Position numbers and translations under genes: made by a program
The notes under the pieces: model-generated
Seen by the model: the letters and a program-made list of their open reading frames with translations, nothing else
What the model was told of the DNA's origin: nothing
The model's database searches: none
Source of the DNA: Mucilaginibacter geliditolerans
GTDB lineage: Bacteria > Bacteroidota > Bacteroidia > Sphingobacteriales > Sphingobacteriaceae
NCBI RefSeq assembly: GCF_014200495.1
Contig: NZ_JACHBY010000001.1
Span: 496,001-560,000 of the forward strand
Direction: 5' to 3'
DNA length: 64,000 bases
Part shown: in pieces, positions 41,984 to 50,409 of the stretch
Position numbering within the stretch: position 1 is the first letter of the stretch
Layout: each line of letters begins with the position of its first letter

Positions 41984-44434
41984 TTAGGCCGACTTCAGTT
42001 CTTTATTCCGTCTGAAGATAGAAATCAGGAAGCCGATCACCATAATAACTGTACCTGTCCACAGGAAGTTTATATAAGGGAACTCAATGGCACGCATTAC
42101 TATATATGCTTTTTTGCTTTCTGGCTGATCATAAACGGTGATCTCTACCTTGCTCTTATCAGGAATGATCTTTGAAAGGCGCAGCTTTAAACCGGCATCA
42201 TCAACCTTACGGGCAAAATCAAACACACTGCCATTTTTCACCATAAATACCGGCTCGGCATCGTATGATTTACCGTGTGACACAACTTTCAGCTCAGCGC
42301 CAACAGCAACATCATTTGGTCCCATTGGGATATTTTGAACATGCGCTTCCTTATTTAAGCTCTGCAAAATAATATAACCTTCGCGGAATGGTATGGTATC
42401 CCCTACTTTTACCTCGTGAGGCACAGGAGGGTTATAATTTGCATTATCATTTTCTTCTCCATGACCGGCATCGCCCTGCATTTCATCATCATACTTTATA
42501 GGGGCCATGCTCACATGGGTATACAAATCATGAAATAAATAGTGCTTAGTATCCGGTGATGAAACCAAACCCATTTTGCGGTTGGCCTGGGAGTTTGGTT
42601 TTAACGTAAACTCTTCAACAACTTTTCCGCTGGCATCTAAACGCTTATAATCAACTTTAAAATAATGATTTGGTGCCTTAATCGAGTCGCCGTAATAGGT
42701 TACCATGTAATCACCCATTTTCTGTGGCTCATTTTTATAGAGCATGATATTTTCACGGGGATTGTTACCCTTTGCAAAGTCGGCGCCGTACTCAAGTGTA
42801 TCATTTTGGGAGACAACTTTGCTGGTACCGGCGGCAATTAACGCGCCTACCATTATCAATCCAAACCCAATATGCGCTACGGCTGATCCGGCAAGTTTTA
42901 TCTTGCCTTTCAATACATCGGCCAAAACTTTTGTATTGGCCATTAGCGTATATATGGCACCAAACATCACCAGTACAAACACAAAACGCAGGTGGTATAA
43001 ACCTGTTATATAAACGATAAGCCCGGTGATAACAGCTGAAAACACCAGGTAAATTACTGATGTGATAAAGAACCTTGTAGTATCTGTTTTCTTGTACTTT
43101 AAAAACTGCGTGATACCTGCCAGTAATGTTACCACAACTGCAAAACCAGCCTGGAAAACATTGTATAGTGTAACCGGGTTAGTTGGCGGCGCAATATGTG
43201 TTTTGAATATAGCGTTCCAAACCGGGATAGAGGTTACTACGATAAGCTGAAGACATGATAATGCTAAGAATATAGCACCAACAAACATCCAGAATTCACG
43301 CGAATAAGTTTCTTCTTCTTTTTTGCTGATCGGCAGTTCCTTCCATCTTAATACAACAAGAACTACAGCAATAATAAAGAATATGGCCACATCAACCACC
43401 AAATGCCAGAACATACCCAGATCGGTAAAGGCGTGAACCGAAGTATCGCCCAAAATACCGCTGCGGGTAAGGAATGAAGCATATAATACCAGTATAAAAC
43501 TGATCAGCGTTAAAAAAGTAGCTGTGAAATAAGAGTGACCAGTATTTTTATACACAATCATCACGTGTACCGCACCAATTAACGTTAGCCATGGAATTAA
43601 CGCGGCGTTCTCCACCGGATCCCAGGCCCAGAAACCACCAAAGTTTAGTGATTCATACGCCCATAATGAACCCATGATAACCCCTGTACCCAATACCATA
43701 ACAGCAAACAATGAATATGATATGGCGGGCTGAACCCATTCTTTATAGCGTTTTGTCCATAAACCTGCTATCGCGTAGGCAAATGGTACTACCATTGAGG
43801 CAAAACCCAGGAATAAGGTTGGCGGATGAATTACCATCCAGTAGTTTTGCAGTAGCGGATTTAAACCGTTACCGTCTTTTATGAATGATAAATAATCAGG
43901 GCGGCTCAGTATAGGAAACTGCATTGCCTCTCTCAATAAAATAAATGGAGAACTGCCAATACGCTGTCCAAATATATCAATGCCTAAAAGCATTGATGAT
44001 AATAAGGTTTGTGCCAGGGCGATAACAGTAAGCACAGGTTTTTCCCATGATTTTGCTTTCCATATCAGGATATTACCTAATACGGCCTGCCAGAAACCCC
44101 AAAGCCAGAAACTACCTTCCTGCCCTTCCCAGAAACTGGAAATGATATAATATACCGGTAATGTACGGGATGAATGCTCCCATGCATAATGATATTCAAA
44201 AAAATGACTATAAATAAGATAAAACAGACACGTGCCGATACCTACAACAGATATACTGTTTATAAAATATCCTATTCGGCCCATCCAAAGCCATGAGTCA
44301 TCCAGCTTATTGGTGCTGGTTGTGGCAAAGTAATAACTTATAGTTGAAAAAAGTGCGGAACCAAATGCGAGAATGATAAAAAATTGGCCTAATTGCCCCG
44401 GTAAAAGGTGTTCGCCCTGGTAAGCTATATTCAT
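41984..44434 (-). CDS. ccmF: Cytochrome c heme lyase subunit CcmF/CcsA-type
   Basis: 816 residues with about 14-15 transmembrane helices. The heme-handling WWD signature is NFGGFWAWDPVENAALIPWL (about residues 264-283), with VIHPPTLFLGFASMVVPFAYA (about 201-221) providing a conserved His loop. A large periplasmic domain (about 560-780) has DTLEYGADFAKGNNPREN and KPNSQANRKMGLVSSPD, and a final helix closes the protein. It transfers heme from holo-CcmE to apocytochrome CxxCH motifs. It follows ccmE by 9 bp; the diheme cytochrome gene is next. Confidence 0.92.
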   Translation of the reverse strand: MNIAYQGEHLLPGQLGQFFIILAFGSALFSTISYYFATTSTNKLDDSWLWMGRIGYFINSISVVGIGTCLFYLIYSHFFEYHYAWEHSSRTLPVYYIISSFWEGQEGSFWLWGFWQAVLGNILIWKAKSWEKPVLTVIALAQTLLSSMLLGIDIFGQRIGSSPFILLREAMQFPILSRPDYLSFIKDGNGLNPLLQNYWMVIHPPTLFLGFASMVVPFAYAIAGLWTKRYKEWVQPAISYSLFAVMVLGTGVIMGSLWAYESLNFGGFWAWDPVENAALIPWLTLIGAVHVMIVYKNTGHSYFTATFLTLISFILVLYASFLTRSGILGDTSVHAFTDLGMFWHLVVDVAIFFIIAVVLVVLRWKELPISKKEEETYSREFWMFVGAIFLALSCLQLIVVTSIPVWNAIFKTHIAPPTNPVTLYNVFQAGFAVVVTLLAGITQFLKYKKTDTTRFFITSVIYLVFSAVITGLIVYITGLYHLRFVFVLVMFGAIYTLMANTKVLADVLKGKIKLAGSAVAHIGFGLIMVGALIAAGTSKVVSQNDTLEYGADFAKGNNPRENIMLYKNEPQKMGDYMVTYYGDSIKAPNHYFKVDYKRLDASGKVVEEFTLKPNSQANRKMGLVSSPDTKHYLFHDLYTHVSMAPIKYDDEMQGDAGHGEENDNANYNPPVPHEVKVGDTIPFREGYIILQSLNKEAHVQNIPMGPNDVAVGAELKVVSHGKSYDAEPVFMVKNGSVFDFARKVDDAGLKLRLSKIIPDKSKVEITVYDQPESKKAYIVMRAIEFPYINFLWTGTVIMVIGFLISIFRRNKELKSA

Positions 44435-44443
44435 TAAATGCGA

Positions 44444-44854
44444 TTAAATTGAGCCCTGTTTAGCGCTGGCCTCTGTAGTTTCTAGTTTATCCTGTGTGTA
44501 TTTAGACGGGCATTTCATTTGTATATGCGATGCATGAAATTCATTACCCACCATACGACCAACCAACACGATCTGCTCTGAACGTTCAAAATCCTGTGGC
44601 TTGGTACCCGTGAATACCACTTTGCTTTCAGTACCCTTTTTATCTTTCATGTAGAAAGAAAAGTAGTTTGCATCCTTATGGGCATCATAATACAGCTCTT
44701 TTTGCTTATCTAAATAACCGATCACGTGTAAATCACTTTGCGATTGTTTAGCCTCAGTAAAAGAGCCATAAGTACTTGAAGAACCATATGTGCTGATGAT
44801 AACAGCTATAGCGATAGCAATAACTATGATACCAAAAATTGAGCTTTTTTTCAT
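44444..44854 (-). CDS. ccmE: Cytochrome c maturation heme chaperone CcmE, Cys-type
   Basis: 136 residues. A single N-terminal membrane anchor (about 6-22) is followed by an OB-fold periplasmic domain: DLHVIGYLDKQKELYYDAHKD, then VVFTGTKPQDFERSEQIVLVGRM and FHASHIQMKCPSKY. Enterobacterial CcmE binds heme covalently through a His in an HxxxY motif. Here the equivalent is CPSKY (Cys 115, Tyr 119), the CxxxY variant known from archaea and some deltaproteobacteria. It delivers heme to CcmF, encoded 9 bp downstream. Possible -7 elements lie at 44882-44904. Confidence 0.9.
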   Translation of the reverse strand: MKKSSIFGIIVIAIAIAVIISTYGSSSTYGSFTEAKQSQSDLHVIGYLDKQKELYYDAHKDANYFSFYMKDKKGTESKVVFTGTKPQDFERSEQIVLVGRMVGNEFHASHIQMKCPSKYTQDKLETTEASAKQGSI

Positions 44855-44881
44855 TTACGGTTTATCTGCTGTAATTCTGTA

Positions 44882-44904
44882 CAAAAATACAAAACGCAAA
44901 GTTA
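44882..44904 (-). promoter_or_regulatory. Two candidate -7 elements upstream of ccmE
   Basis: On the minus strand TATTTTTG (44889-44882) and TAACTTTG (44904-44897) both match TAnnTTTG, 27 and 42 nt before the ccmE ATG. No convincing TTG lies at -33 for either. Confidence 0.35.
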
Positions 44905-44963
44905 ATAAAGTTTATTACAAGACATTAATCTTATTTAGAATCATTATTGATAAATTCCCGCAT

Positions 44964-45056
44964 TGTCATGCTGAACTATTAAGCATCTATTAACTAAGCA
45001 GCAGGTCCGCAGGCAGATAAACGCGGATAGGTTCTTCGCTATCGCTCAGAATGACA
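44964..45056. repeat. Dispersed intergenic hairpin element (TGTCATGCTGA type)
   Basis: TGTCATGCTGA (44964-44974) is inverted at 45046-45056 (TCAGAATGACA, one mismatch). The interior holds a shorter GC-richer inverted segment. It lies between ccmE and the dehydrogenase gene. Related ends are seen at 12952-13082, 17839-17942 and 61231-61316. Confidence 0.65.
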
Positions 45057-45085
45057 TTTTTGTTTTATGTATACTGCAAAACCAA

Positions 45086-45109
45086 AAAAGCCGGCAAATG
45101 CCGGCTTTT
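45086..45109 (-). terminator. Intrinsic terminator of the dehydrogenase gene
   Basis: AAAAGCCGGC (45086-45095) and GCCGGCTTTT (45100-45109) form a 10-bp GC-rich stem with a 4-nt loop and flanking A/T runs, 25 bp after the stop of the gene at 45135-46571. Confidence 0.85.
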
Positions 45110-45134
45110 CAAATAAATAAATATCAGCTATTTC

Positions 45135-46571
45135 TCACGGCCAAACACCAAGGTTTTGGTATGACACCGCTATTTTATTGATAGCGCCTACAAATGCTGC
45201 AGTACGCAAAGTATCTATCTTTTCAGTATTAATAAAGGTTTCCCTTATCTCATGATATGAGCGGATCATGGTATCTTCCAAACCTGAATTTACCAATTCC
45301 AGTTCGGATGCTCCCTTTACAATGGTTGAACGCTGTACACTGTTTAATGCTACTCCCGTAATACCTTCAACCATGTTTACCAGGTTCAGGTTTGAGTTTT
45401 CTTCAAAACGCCTGTTCATACGGCCGAATGCAACATGCGAAAGGTTTTTCAACCACTCAAAATATGATACGGTTACACCACCGGCATTCGCGTACATATC
45501 AGGGATTATAAGTCCGCCTTTTTGATAGAATGCAGCTTCAGCTTCCGGAGTTGTTGGGCCGTTTGCGCCTTCGGCAATAATTCTTGCCTGTATCTTACCA
45601 ATATTGTTAATGGTGATCTGGTTTTCCAAAGCAGCCGGTACCAATATATCACATGGTTGTTCAAGGCCTTCCATTGAGTCGATAAACTCTCTTTTGGCAC
45701 CTGCATAACCTAATATTGATCCTGTCGCTTTGCGATGTTGAAAAACAGATTCAACGTCTAGTCCATCTGCATTATAAATAGCACCTTCATATTCACATAA
45801 ACCAACTACAATAGCCCCAAACTCGGTAAGGAATTTAGCGGAATGATAACCCACATTACCCAAGCCCTGCACAATTACTTTTTTGCCTGATATACCTGCT
45901 GTAAGGCCTATCTTTTGCATATCCTCACCTACACTCACACATTCGCGAATGGCGATGGCTACGCCCCTGCCTGTGGCCTCACGGCGGCCTGCTATGCCCT
46001 GCAATGCAATTGGTTTACCTGTTACTGCACCCATCGCATCCAGCTGACCAGGATTCATGGTAGCATAGGTATCGGCAATCCAGCTCATCTCACGTTCACC
46101 TGAACCATAGTCAGGTGCGGGAACGTCAATGCTCGGGCCAATAAAGTTTTTCTTGATTAGTTCTACCGTGTAACGACGGGTAATGTTTTCCAGTTCGCCA
46201 ACAGTATAGTTTTTAGGGTTGATCTTGATACCGCCTTTCGCGCCTCCGAAAGGTACGTTTACAATGGCACATTTGTAGGTCATTAACGCGGCAAGCGCCA
46301 TTACCTCATCCTCGTTAACCATTTCGCTATAGCGGATACCGCCTTTGGTTGGCGATTGATGGTGCGAATGCTCCACCCTCCAGGCATCAATTACCTCAAA
46401 ACCATTTCCCTTGCGGATAGGGAAACGAAAACGGTAAACACTGTTGCATGATTTTATCTGATCCAATAAACCTGCATCGTGTTTTGTGAATGTTGCGGCG
46501 TGATCAAAGAACTTACACACATCACCAAAAAAGTGATTATCGGGTACGCCAACAGAATTATTCGTGGTCAT
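45135..46571 (-). CDS. Glu/Leu/Phe/Val dehydrogenase family protein (glutamate dehydrogenase-like)
   Basis: 478 residues. The catalytic segment [16 protein letters not shown] (about 108-123, active-site Lys in GGAKGG) and the substrate region [21 protein letters not shown] (about 150-170) are intact. The NAD(P) Rossmann motif [17 protein letters not shown] (about 230-246) follows. It would interconvert glutamate and 2-oxoglutarate plus ammonium, linking nitrogen and carbon metabolism; a branched-chain substrate cannot be excluded. It interrupts the ccm genes and has its own promoter-like element and terminator, so it is likely a separate transcription unit. Confidence 0.92.
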   Translation of the reverse strand: MTTNNSVGVPDNHFFGDVCKFFDHAATFTKHDAGLLDQIKSCNSVYRFRFPIRKGNGFEVIDAWRVEHSHHQSPTKGGIRYSEMVNEDEVMALAALMTYKCAIVNVPFGGAKGGIKINPKNYTVGELENITRRYTVELIKKNFIGPSIDVPAPDYGSGEREMSWIADTYATMNPGQLDAMGAVTGKPIALQGIAGRREATGRGVAIAIRECVSVGEDMQKIGLTAGISGKKVIVQGLGNVGYHSAKFLTEFGAIVVGLCEYEGAIYNADGLDVESVFQHRKATGSILGYAGAKREFIDSMEGLEQPCDILVPAALENQITINNIGKIQARIIAEGANGPTTPEAEAAFYQKGGLIIPDMYANAGGVTVSYFEWLKNLSHVAFGRMNRRFEENSNLNLVNMVEGITGVALNSVQRSTIVKGASELELVNSGLEDTMIRSYHEIRETFINTEKIDTLRTAAFVGAINKIAVSYQNLGVWP

Positions 46572-46639
46572 AGAAATTTAGTTAAAATATTATATTGTTA
46601 AAAAACTGCGCAAATTTGGTACAATTATTATCAATATTG

Positions 46640-46647
46640 CAAATATA
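46640..46647 (-). promoter_or_regulatory. Putative -7 element of the dehydrogenase gene
   Basis: TATATTTG on the minus strand (46647-46640), an exact TAnnTTTG match, 68 nt before the ATG at 46571. No clear -33 TTG was found. Confidence 0.35.
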
Positions 46648-46725
46648 AAATAGATAGTGTTTGCTATACACATGGTAACAGCGGTACAAAATCTATGTTT
46701 AAACAAGTTAAACTAAATTTTTGAA

Positions 46726-46935
46726 CTAATTTCCTTTTTCGATTTTTTTTAATCTTCTATCGATAGAGAACAGGAAAATGGCCAATCCCGCAAAAATAAT
46801 GCAGATTGTAGCTATTACAACATATATTTTACCCGAGCTGCGAAACGCGTCGGCCATTTCAACAGATTTATCAGCCTGGGCAAAAACACCAAAACTGCTT
46901 AGTAGTAACAACAATAAAAAGGTTAATTTCTTCAT
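46726..46935 (-). CDS. CcmD-like small membrane protein
   Basis: 69 residues. A cleavable-looking signal (MKKLTFLLLLLLSSFGVFAQ) is followed by a short polar stretch, one transmembrane helix (about 38-58, VVIATICIIFAGLAIFLFSI) and a basic tail DRRLKKIEKGN. Size, topology and position 1 bp downstream of ccmC match the CcmD family of Bacteroidota, which helps release holo-CcmE from the CcmC-heme complex. Sequence conservation in this family is low, so context carries the call. Confidence 0.8.
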   Translation of the reverse strand: MKKLTFLLLLLLSSFGVFAQADKSVEMADAFRSSGKIYVVIATICIIFAGLAIFLFSIDRRLKKIEKGN

Positions 46936-46936
46936 A

Positions 46937-47611
46937 TTAATTTATGGCATTCTTCTTATTTTCAACTATACGGATACGGAAGCGAACAGTAGCTATCCAT
47001 AGCGCTATAAAACTCCAGCCCAACATAGCCGGATAAAAGGCAATTTTCATCCCATTATCCAGGTCATATTTTCCAAAAGCAGGGTTACCACCGCTGCCGG
47101 GGTGCAATGAATCTGTCATTCTTGGTAAAACAAATATCAGCACTACCATTATAGGGAAAGCGAAAATATTGTAAATAGCAGAGATCTTCGCGCGTTTCTG
47201 TTCCTCATCAATAGAGTTACGCAAAACTAAATAAGCGCAGTACAGCAAAAAAGCAATAGCTGCACTGTTTTGTTTAGGATCACCACTCCAAAATTCTCCC
47301 CAGGTAAATTTGGCCCACATCATGCCGGTTACCAGGCCCATTGAGTAAAATAACAGGCCAGTGTTTACACATTCAACAGCTGCCAGATCGTATTCTTCTT
47401 TACCTGTATTTAAATATTTAACACTATAAAAAACTGATACCACAAAAACGGTCAGCATACCCATCCACATAGGTACGTGGAAGTAAAGGTTTCTTATAGT
47501 TTCATGAAGTATGGGTAAAGTGGGTACAGGAAAAAGCAAACCTGTTATAAGCGTGGAAAACACCAGCAAAACTGCTATCACCTTCCACCATGTTTGATAA
47601 ATGAACTTCAT
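46937..47611 (-). CDS. ccmC: Heme-handling protein CcmC (CcsA/CcmC family)
   Basis: About 224 residues from the ATG at 47611, which is preferred over an in-frame non-ATG start 6 codons upstream. Six transmembrane helices are predicted. The tryptophan-rich WWD motif reads MMWAKFTWGEFWSGDPKQNSA (about residues 103-123). Conserved His residues occur in LYFHVPMWMGM and in the second periplasmic loop (SLHPG). It loads heme onto CcmE. Followed by the ccmD-like gene after 1 bp. A -7 element lies 15 nt upstream of the start. Confidence 0.9.
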   Translation of the reverse strand: MKFIYQTWWKVIAVLLVFSTLITGLLFPVPTLPILHETIRNLYFHVPMWMGMLTVFVVSVFYSVKYLNTGKEEYDLAAVECVNTGLLFYSMGLVTGMMWAKFTWGEFWSGDPKQNSAAIAFLLYCAYLVLRNSIDEEQKRAKISAIYNIFAFPIMVVLIFVLPRMTDSLHPGSGGNPAFGKYDLDNGMKIAFYPAMLGWSFIALWIATVRFRIRIVENKKNAIN

Positions 47612-47626
47612 ATTAATTTGTGGCGA

Positions 47627-47634
47627 CAAATGTA
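47627..47634 (-). promoter_or_regulatory. Putative -7 element of ccmC-ccmD
   Basis: TACATTTG on the minus strand (47634-47627), an exact TAnnTTTG match 15 nt before the ccmC ATG, in the 60-bp gap after the carboxypeptidase-regulatory-like gene. This suggests ccmC can be transcribed independently. Confidence 0.35.
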
Positions 47635-47671
47635 AGGATTATTAAACACGAATTGGTGCAATTTGCGCTTA

Positions 47672-48859
47672 TTATTGTCCCGGCGCATAGTCAACAGGTA
47701 ACAGATCAGAAAGCTTTGATTTTGACCATGTACCTTCATATAACGGTGCTTCATTGCCAAAAACAACCCCATTGGTATCAAACAAATAAGGTTTGGTTAA
47801 AGTAACTACACTTGTTTCGTAGTTGGGCATATCCAATGAGTGATATACATCCTTAAAGTCAGTTTCTTCTCGCTTCTTGGTATAGACAACATACAAATAA
47901 TAGCCTGTATAATTTATAGCGAACACGCCCGCTTTTTCGGTTTTATAGAGAATATCATAATTATGCAAAGTATCCTTACTTAGGTCCTCCCTATAATATT
48001 TTGACAGGTTGGATAATGAGATCCAGTAATTTACCGAATCACGTTTGCCTTGCTGTGAAAAATATTTGACTTTTTGCTGGATCTCTTCTTCGCGCGGACG
48101 GTTGGGGTTTAGCATACGTGTAAGACGGTACATCTGGAACCCTTCGTCTCCTAACTTATCAGTATAAAGTGATCTGTAAAAATGCATGGGCGAGCCATAA
48201 TATGCTTCTTCACGCTTCGTCTTCCACTCCTCCTGCTGCTTTTTATTCCCCGGAAGCAGCTCAAAAAGCCTTTCACCCGAATATGATATAATGTGTGATA
48301 GTTTGCTGCTGTTAAATTCCTTCACCAAAAATTTCACCCTGTAACCTAATGCATGATTTTCAACCACTAAAAAGTCATCAGTATAAGCCTCCAGATCCTG
48401 CTGGGAACGATGATATACCAGAGTTACAGCGTGTGGGTTCATCACTACGCAATATTTGGCATTATCATCTGTACCGATAAAATCCTTTACAAACTGGGCA
48501 TAGTTTTTCTTCCAGTCGGCATCGGTTGATATCACCACCTCGTGCAGCAGTGTGTTGCGGGTTGCAAGTTCAATATTTAACTTAATCGGCTCCTTGCCTA
48601 CCAGTACACTTTGGGTATAATCTTCATAGCCTACTATGGTAACTACCAGGGTGTATTGCCCCGGTTTAAGGCCACTCAAGGTAAAGTTACCCTCCTCGTT
48701 AGTTGCGGTGCCGGCAGTACTGTTACTTAAAAACACATTGGCCTGCGGCACGGGAGCCTTACTGTCAATTCGTGATACTTTACCTGTAATTACACCACTT
48801 TGTGCAAGCGTAACAAAAGGAAATAAAAAATATAGTAGAAATAGCCAGGAAACACGCAT
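47672..48859 (-). CDS. Exported carboxypeptidase-regulatory-like domain protein within the ccm region
   Basis: 395 residues. A signal peptide (MRVSWLFLLYFLFPFVTLAQ) precedes a carboxypeptidase-regulatory-like domain (about 22-110: GVITGKVSRIDSKAPVPQAN through TIVGYEDYTQSVLVG). A roughly 280-residue polar and aromatic region follows, with DADWKKNYAQFVKDFIGTD and LNPNRPREEEIQQKVKYFSQQ. It is shorter than DUF5686 proteins and has no barrel-like C-terminus. Likely periplasmic or surface-exposed. It lies between ccmB and ccmC on the same strand, but nothing in it suggests heme chemistry. Confidence 0.78.
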   Translation of the reverse strand: MRVSWLFLLYFLFPFVTLAQSGVITGKVSRIDSKAPVPQANVFLSNSTAGTATNEEGNFTLSGLKPGQYTLVVTIVGYEDYTQSVLVGKEPIKLNIELATRNTLLHEVVISTDADWKKNYAQFVKDFIGTDDNAKYCVVMNPHAVTLVYHRSQQDLEAYTDDFLVVENHALGYRVKFLVKEFNSSKLSHIISYSGERLFELLPGNKKQQEEWKTKREEAYYGSPMHFYRSLYTDKLGDEGFQMYRLTRMLNPNRPREEEIQQKVKYFSQQGKRDSVNYWISLSNLSKYYREDLSKDTLHNYDILYKTEKAGVFAINYTGYYLYVVYTKKREETDFKDVYHSLDMPNYETSVVTLTKPYLFDTNGVVFGNEAPLYEGTWSKSKLSDLLPVDYAPGQ

Positions 48860-48937
48860 TTAATAAAAATACTTATAATATTTTTTGAAGATGCTAATAA
48901 AAGAATTACAAATGAATAAGAGATGAAAATTTTAATC

Positions 48938-48973
48938 GCATTCTAATCCCTTAATATTAAAGGATTAGAATGC
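48938..48973. terminator. Near-perfect 36-base palindrome, probable ccmB terminator
   Basis: The 18-base half starting GCATTCTAATCC (48938) is inverted with one mismatch through 48973. The centre TTAATATTAA has no unpaired loop in duplex form. A T6 run follows on the plus strand and T-rich sequence on the minus. It lies 120 bp beyond the ccmB stop and 80 bp before the next minus-strand gene start, so it may also be an operator. Confidence 0.5.
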
Positions 48974-49093
48974 AATACATTTTTTAGATATTACAGGAAT
49001 TTAAAAACCGCGTCCTTATCATGCTGGAAGCACCCCGGACTGTTTACAGTAATTTAATGTAGTTGTTAATGGCTTAATTTCTAAACAAGTTAT

Positions 49094-49783
49094 TTAGTCG
49101 CGCCATAAAAAAGGGAAAAGCAGTAATGAAGTAGCTATAACTATCACATTTATAGCAAGTAGCACACCCATATTGCCATAATTCAAACTGCGCTCAAGCC
49201 CATCCATCGCGTTTTTACTTATTTTAATGAGCAATAAAATAACAGGAATAATTACAGGAAAACTTAAAATGGCCATCAATGTGCCGTTGTTTCCTGCTTT
49301 GGATGCGATAGCGGATATCATGGTAAATACCGTTGAGAAACTGATACTACCCAACAAAACTGACAGAAAATAAAACAAAGGATCGCCTAAAGTATTAGGA
49401 AAGAAAAGCAGATATACAATTAATGCGAGTACAGTTAATAACGACATCAACAATATATTATATATTGTTTTTGAAAGGATAATGGCCTGCGGGCTGGCTA
49501 TGGAATAATAATAAAGTAATCGGCCCCTGCTCTCCTGTACAAAGCTTTTTGTAATAGCATTAACCGATGCAAAAAGTATAATGATCCAGAAAAGTACATT
49601 CCACGTGATCCTGTAATTTGCTGAATTGCTATTTACAAATCCCGCACTTAAACTAAATGAGATATAACAAACAAATACGGTTGATACGATATACAGCAAT
49701 ACTCCATTGAACGCGTATTTTGAGCGCCACTCCAGCAGAATTTCCTTTTTAAAAAGATCCCAGGTTTGTTGGATTAATTGCAT
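49094..49783 (-). CDS. ccmB: Heme exporter membrane subunit CcmB
   Basis: 229 residues with six predicted transmembrane helices. The N-terminus IQQTWDLFKKEILLEWRSKYAF and the central FVQESRGRLLYYYSIASPQAIILSKTIYN (about residues 84-112) fit the CcmB family, including the conserved cytoplasmic loop that contacts the ATPase CcmA. CcmB with CcmA and CcmC supports release of holo-CcmE. No ccmA gene is adjacent or elsewhere in this window. The start codon is only 4 nt from a near-consensus -7 element, implying a leaderless or very short-leader transcript. Confidence 0.9.
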   Translation of the reverse strand: MQLIQQTWDLFKKEILLEWRSKYAFNGVLLYIVSTVFVCYISFSLSAGFVNSNSANYRITWNVLFWIIILFASVNAITKSFVQESRGRLLYYYSIASPQAIILSKTIYNILLMSLLTVLALIVYLLFFPNTLGDPLFYFLSVLLGSISFSTVFTMISAIASKAGNNGTLMAILSFPVIIPVILLLIKISKNAMDGLERSLNYGNMGVLLAINVIVIATSLLLFPFLWRD

Positions 49784-49787
49784 GGCG

Positions 49788-49795
49788 CGAAGATA
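49788..49795 (-). promoter_or_regulatory. -7-like element abutting the ccmB start codon
   Basis: On the minus strand TATCTTCG (49795-49788) matches TAnnTTTG at 7 of 8 positions and is followed by CGCC and then the ATG. The same 4-nt spacing to the start codon is seen at 59697-59704 and 59876-59883. Confidence 0.4.
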
Positions 49796-49802
49796 GTGAT
49801 TT

Positions 49803-49910
49803 GGTTGATTAAGTTGAATTAGGTTAATTTAGTTGGATTAGATTGACTTGGGTTAAAAATGCTAATATTGCACATAGCAATACAATGGACAACCACTCAC
49901 TTAATCAACC
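49803..49910. repeat. Inverted repeat spanning the ogt start codon, with degenerate TTGATT-type repeats
   Basis: GGTTGATTAAGT (49803-49814) is exactly inverted at 49899-49910 inside the 5' coding region of ogt. The left flank to about 49855 consists of degenerate roughly 10-base units (GTTGAATTAG, GTTAATTTAG, TTGGATTAGA). The ogt start codon lies in the loop. Confidence 0.5.
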
Positions 49911-50409
49911 CAATCAACTAGCAACCAACATTGCTTACTACCAAACCCCTGTTGGCGTTGCACGCATTATCGCTGAAGATGGGTTTATTGCATCCATATC
50001 TATCCGTGATGAAGAAATTGAGGTTGAGCCAACGGATGATCCGCTATTATTAAAAGCCATGCAACAACTGGATGAGTATTTTGCCGGCAAGCGTAAAGAA
50101 TTTGACCTGCCTATTAAACAGCATGGTACACCTTTTCAACAGGAAGTTTGGCAGCAATTGCTCCAAATTGATTACGGCACAACCATAACTTACGGGCAGC
50201 AATCTAAACTAATGAATAATCCTTTGGGTATAAGAGCCATCGCGGCAGCAAATGGTAAAAACAACCTGTGGATAGTAGTGCCCTGCCACCGCGTTATTGG
50301 CGCTGATGGCAGTTTAACCGGCTATGCAGGCGGTTTGTGGCGCAAAAAATGGTTACTGGAACACGAAGCCCGTATTATGGGCACGGGACAAACTAAGCTG
50401 GATTTTTAA
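49885..50409 (+). CDS. ogt: Methylated-DNA--protein-cysteine S-methyltransferase (Ogt/MGMT)
   Basis: About 174 residues from the ATG at 49885. An upstream extension to a TTG at 49843 runs through repeat sequence and is rejected. The C-terminal domain carries YGTTITYGQQSKLM, GIRAIAAANGKNNLWIVVPCHRVIGADGSLTGYAGGLWRKKWLLEHE, with the suicidal methyl-acceptor Cys in PCHRV (about residue 132). It removes methyl groups from O6-methylguanine. The first 25 residues are Asn/Gln-rich and encoded by repeat-like DNA. Its 3' end overlaps the convergent hybrid kinase gene by 17 bp. Confidence 0.92.
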   Translation: MDNHSLNQPNQLATNIAYYQTPVGVARIIAEDGFIASISIRDEEIEVEPTDDPLLLKAMQQLDEYFAGKRKEFDLPIKQHGTPFQQEVWQQLLQIDYGTTITYGQQSKLMNNPLGIRAIAAANGKNNLWIVVPCHRVIGADGSLTGYAGGLWRKKWLLEHEARIMGTGQTKLDF

